DNA from: Chelonoidis abingdonii
Taxonomy: Eukaryota; Chordata; Testudines; Testudinidae
Length of the DNA stretch: 64,000 nt
Direction: 5' to 3'
Assembly: GCF_003597395.2 (NCBI RefSeq)
Contig: NC_133769.1
Span: 178,326,369-178,390,368, forward strand
Part shown: positions 60,150-64,000 of the stretch, piece by piece
Layout: each line of letters starts with the position of its first letter
Position numbering within the stretch: the first letter of the stretch is position 1
Notes under the pieces: generated by a model
Seen by the model: the letters and a program-made list of their open reading frames with translations, nothing else
What the model was told of the DNA's origin: nothing
Databases searched by the model: none
Translations under genes and position numbers: made by a program

Positions 60150-60320
60150 TGCAAGATGCTGTATATACACATAATAAAAGACAGTCACTGCCCCAAAGAG
60201 TCTGCAAATCTAAAGAGAAGACAGGCAAAGCATGACAGGAAGGAGGAATTATTATCCCTCTTTTACAGATGGGGAAGTGAAGAGCAGAGAGCAAAGCAAA
60301 GCGCATAATTAGGCTAGGAA
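60150..60320 (-). mobile_element. MIR-type SINE fragment
   Basis: CAGTCACTGCCCCAAAGAGT, then ATTATTATCCCTCTTTTACA and GATGGGGAAGTGAAGAGCAG give the MIR 3' half in reverse. Confidence 0.7.
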
Positions 60321-60724
60321 GGATCTGATTGTTGTTGGCAAATGTCAGTTTCACCATACACACACAAACGGACCAAAAATATTTCCATCAATAATTATCA
60401 AAATTTATAAATAGGCAAAGTAATCAAAATGCTGCTTGAGAACTTATTCAAGTTTGATTTAAAGATATTTACTTTGTATGTTTTGACGTGATGTTGACAA
60501 TTTGTGTTTTAATGTTTATAAAGCTTTAACTTTTTATACCTCAGTGTTTATTGTCATTAAATTATTTTTGTCTGAATACTCCCTGTCATTTGATGCCTCA
60601 TAATTTCCTGCAGCTGTGGAAATTTAAATTGATAAAAATAGAAATAAATGCTTAAAAAATAAACATCAATATTTTCTGCTGAGATTATAAAAATAATATA
60701 AAAATTGAATTCTGCCACGTCTAC

Positions 60725-60835
60725 ACATAAGCAATTTGTCAAGGTCACAGAGGAAGTCTGTGGCAGAATTAGGAATTAAATCCACATCGCCTGAGTCCCA
60801 AAGTCAGTGATTTAACCACAAGACCATTCCTCTCA
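60725..60835 (-). mobile_element. MIR SINE core fragment
   Basis: CAAGGTCACAGAGGAAGTCT, GTGGCAGAATTAGGAATTAA and GAGTCCCAAAGTCAGTGATT, then TTTAACCACAAGACCATTC, match the MIR core in reverse. Confidence 0.75.
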
Positions 60836-61529
60836 CTCACCAATCCCCACATGCCTCTTTAACTTTTACTATAGTTGCAGTAGGATGAGCTAGAGTCCCC
60901 TGTTCCAAAAGGCTGACACCCTCGTGCACACTTTTGACTCCAACATTTTCCCCCTTTCCTGTTAAAAGGACATCACTCCCAACATGTGGACTGCTGTGTG
61001 CATAGCAGCAGAGATGCATTTCATATGTACTCCATTGTAGTTCCCTACTCACCTCTCTGGCTTTCAATATACACTTCAAGTTCTCCAGCTCCCTTTTACC
61101 AGATGGCTTTCTTTGCTCTCTGCCTGCATCCCTCTCTTGTCTCTGTATTTGAGGAAGGATGACCTAAACTCCCCTATTCTGATAGTTGTGACTGACACTC
61201 TGGATTTCAGACTGATGAAACTACTGCAGTGTAGCAGATCACCCCAGAACTCTTTAACCCTCACTATAACCAGCTAACTCCTATTCTGGAGCTAGGAATA
61301 GAACATGTAGGAAAAGAAACATGAGGTTTTATTTTTATATTTAATGAGGCAGTTCAAGCAGTAATTCAGACCCTTCACACATACTCAGAAAAGGGAGAGG
61401 TAATCACCAGGAGTGCACTCATCTTTTAATGTGAGTTTTTCAATCTGCTTCTCATTTTCTGCTCTCACTTCCTCTCTGGTTCTATTGATATATAAGCATT
61501 TCCATGATCATCACCACCCTAGCCTCTGA

Positions 61530-61705
61530 ATGCTTCACAACTCCCCATGCACACTGGGTAGGGAAATATCATCATCACGGTGTTACAGTGGGGGAAACTG
61601 AGGCATGGAGAGATTTAAATGACTTGCTCAAAGTCACATTGTGAGTCTGTTACACAGGGAGGACTAGAACGCCTGACTCCCTTTCCTGTGTATTAATCAC
61701 AAAGA
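61530..61705 (-). mobile_element. MIR SINE
   Basis: GTTACAGTGGGGGAAACTGA, GGCATGGAGAGATTTAAATG, ACTTGCTCAAAGTCACATTG and AGAACGCCTGACTCCCTTTC form a well-preserved MIR core in reverse. Confidence 0.85.
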
Positions 61706-61964
61706 TTGTCCCTTCTCCTATTGGTTTCTTCAGCTCACTGTCATTACTTTCACCAGAGTCCACACACACTGTTCATTGTGTTCTGTTAACTTTTTCTTCC
61801 TGATTGTTCCTTGTCTGTCTGGTCGGGGGGATCCTGCAGCTGTCACCATACGTTATTCAATTTTCTCCAGCTGCCCAGTTCAAATTGCCATCCACAACTG
61901 TCATTTCCAACTGCCATAGAACCTTCTGCTCCCAACATTCTGCTCCTCCAGCTACTATCACCCA

Positions 61965-62045
61965 AAACACTGTTGTGAGGATTAATTGATTAATGTTTAT
62001 GAGGTGCTCAGATACTACAGTAATGGAGGCCAAATAGATACTGTA
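61965..62045 (+). mobile_element. MIR-type tail fragment
   Basis: GTTGTGAGGATTAATTGATT, AATGTTTATGAGGTGCTCAG and ATACTACAGTAATGGAGGCC match the MIR 3' tail in plus orientation. Confidence 0.6.
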
Positions 62046-62906
62046 GAAAGGGCCATAATGTGTTTCATGCCCATTGCAAAAAGAGTTCTGAACCCCTCAT
62101 TCCACAAGAATCTAACACACTTTCTGTTAGAGGTATTAGAAATGCTTTGGCCCTGTTTACATCAGAAACCCAATTGTTTTTGACCCTGGAGGCTAGGAGG
62201 GACACACACTTGACAACTTTTATCAACCACAAGTCATTTTCTTAGCATAGGCAGAGCCTATGAAACAAATACGCAGCTGGAGCTGGCCGCTGTTGAAAAC
62301 ATTGTCTTTATTCTCTCCCAACCCTTTATTCCAGGACAGGTTCTTTGCTTATTCCCTCTTCAGACTTTTCTGACACACAGCCGGAGCCAGGTAAAGATTA
62401 GAGAATCTCTCTGCCCCATCATTCTTGAATATTTCCTTTTAATTTCACAGTTTAAATTCCAATTGAGTAAGTACATTCTGCCTGCCTCAAATTCCTCTGT
62501 AATTTCAATTGGATATGGTGTCCTTCATTCACTGAATCTTGCAGCACTGCTGGGCGCAGTTCAAAGGCAGACACGTTCCATTTCATATGTATTGGAAAAA
62601 GGGATGGGATCAGGGACCCTTTAAACAAAAACTAATGCTGCACACATCATAGACAGAAGTTGTGGAGTAACAAGGCCATCTTAAGCCTTGGCTGCACAGC
62701 AGACATTTTTACAGTGTCCCTGCCTCTACATATTTTGGGATTAAAAGTCAAGTCTGGTTCTAAGCATTTCTCTCACTCAACACATACATTTTGCTCTCTG
62801 TGAAGCTATGCAAGGAACCCCCAGCTACTATTCTGAATTTATGTTGCCAGAGTGTACCTGCTTGTGTCATTTTAAAGTGTCAGTAACATCACAATGATTT
62901 GACTAA

Positions 62907-63199
62907 GGCCTGGTCTACACTAGAAAATTAAGTTGACTTAACTAGGTCTCTCAGGAGTATGAAAAATCTATATCCCTAGCAGCATAGTTAAGCCGACCTA
63001 ACCCCCAGTGTAGACAACACTTGGCCCACAGAAAACTTCTTCCATCAACCTACCTACCATCTCTTGGGGAGGTGGATTAGCTAGGCTGATGGGAGAATCC
63101 CTCTTGTCAGCAGAGGCAGTGTCTACAGTGCAGCGCTACAGCAGCACAGCTGCAGCAGTGCAGCTGCACCACTCTAGCATTTCAAGTATAGATAAGCCC
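62907..63199. mobile_element. PIF/Harbinger-like MITE, first of an abutting pair
   Basis: Starts GGCCTGGTCTACAC, like 8456-8740, with the same first-half hairpin (TTAAGTTGACTTAACTAGGT against TTAAGCCGACCTAACCCC) and an end CAAGTATAGATAAGCCC. TAA precedes it. Directly followed by TTA and a second element. Non-coding. Confidence 0.72.
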
Positions 63200-63202
63200 T
63201 TA

Positions 63203-63498
63203 GGCCTTATCTATATTTCCGCTACATGAATAATATAGCTGAAGTTGACGTACTCAGATCGACTTACCATGGTGTCTTCACCGTGATGAGTCGACTGCTG
63301 CCACTCCCCAATCAACTCTGCCTGTGCCTCTCACTGAGCTGCAGTACAGGAGTCAAGTTATTATTATTATTATTTATTATTTTTTATGATGGCAGAGCGC
63401 TTGGGGGTCAATTTATTGTGTCTAGACTAGACACGATAAATCCACCCCCGCTGGATCAATTGCTGCCTGCCAATCCTGCGGGTAGTGTAGACATACCC
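63203..63498. mobile_element. PIF/Harbinger-like MITE with TTA duplication, second of the pair
   Basis: Starts GGCCTTATCTATATT and ends GTGTAGACATACCC, flanked by TTA on both sides (63200-63202, 63499-63501). The body has the GTTGACGTACTCAGATCGAC segment and GGGGGTCAATTTATTGTGTC / GACACGATAAATCCACCCCC inverted pair also seen at 4175-4432, so it is a different subfamily from its neighbour. Confidence 0.75.
63358..63385. repeat. (TTA)n microsatellite in the second MITE
   Basis: TTATTATTATTATTATTTATTATT-type run of about 25 bp within the element. Confidence 0.85.
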
Positions 63499-63501
63499 TT
63501 A

Positions 63502-64000
63502 TATTCAAGGAATTGTGTAGCAATGTGAGTGTGACCAGCACAAAAAACGGGTTTAAATAAAATGCCTTCCAAAAACTGGAAAATTCCCTGTATTTTATCA
63601 CACATCACAAATATCTCTTGCAAATTTTGCAAACCTCAAACATTTGACCTCAAACCCTGCCCATGATCACCTGAGCCCCACATCCCAATTTGTTTAGAAC
63701 AGTGATTTAAAAAATAGACTCTTTAGTGTTGGTATTTGTTTTACATCAATCTACAAAGATCCCTGGTATCTCTGAACCCAGCTCTAAGTCTTCCCTCTCC
63801 CAGTCCCTCTTGCATGTTATATCCATTATTTCTTCCTCAATCTCCTCAAGAGGGTGTGGTTAGATATCAGCCCTGTCCTTGCCAAATTCCTTGAGCAGGT
63901 CCTGCCTCATACCAGGCCTCTGATACAAAGGCTTATGTCTCAGCCTCTCTTCCTACTACAGAGGGTACAGCTGGTTACTTTCTTCATGTGTCTCTGTGCT
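63502..64000. other. Unannotated upstream sequence
   Basis: No gene or repeat recognised to the window end. Confidence 0.4.

Overview
The window looks like vertebrate nuclear DNA, most likely from a turtle (Testudines). This is an inference from the repeat mix: CR1 LINEs with turtle/archosaur-type 3' ends, MIR SINEs, Penelope-like elements with a GIY-YIG domain, a DIRS tyrosine-recombinase retrotransposon, and many short hAT-like and PIF/Harbinger-like DNA elements. I see no bacterial-style operons, rRNA, tRNA or CRISPR arrays.

The one host gene I can support is POU2F1 (Oct-1) on the minus strand. Its first coding exon lies at 55717-55777. It encodes a 20-residue leader beginning MADGGAASQDESS and ends at a canonical GT donor in phase 1. 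It sits in a CpG island of about 54.9-56.25 kb with NRF1-type palindromes, an inverted CCAAT box and a YY1/TISU-like start context. Everything at lower coordinates (1-55716) is therefore expected to be POU2F1 intron 1, unless it runs into another transcript. Everything above about 56.3 kb is upstream flank.

Layout: 1-180 is the terminal repeat of a DIRS element cut by the window edge. 0.2-13.4 kb holds CR1 and MIR fragments, several DNA-transposon MITEs, a Penelope copy arranged as an inverted repeat (7.17-8.03 kb) and a probable solo LTR (12.1-12.96 kb). 13.4-20.54 kb is a decayed but structurally almost complete DIRS element on the minus strand. It has inverted terminal repeats, an internal complementary region, Gag-like, RT/RNase H and tyrosine recombinase segments, and two different solo LTRs inserted in it. 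20.5-32.9 kb is mostly unique AT-rich intron with a few repeats. 32.95-35.39 kb is a second Penelope copy split by a 0.9-kb DNA element. 37-49 kb holds several more DNA elements, four of the window's elements in all having convincing 8-bp target duplications. 49-54.8 kb is mostly unique intron. 54.9-56.3 kb is the POU2F1 promoter and first exon. 56.3-64 kb is upstream flank with MIR fragments and two abutting Harbinger-like MITEs.

None of the mobile elements appears to encode an intact protein. The main biological interest is the POU2F1 first exon and promoter, the octamer/MORE-like motifs just inside intron 1, and the clear nesting order of old mobile elements.
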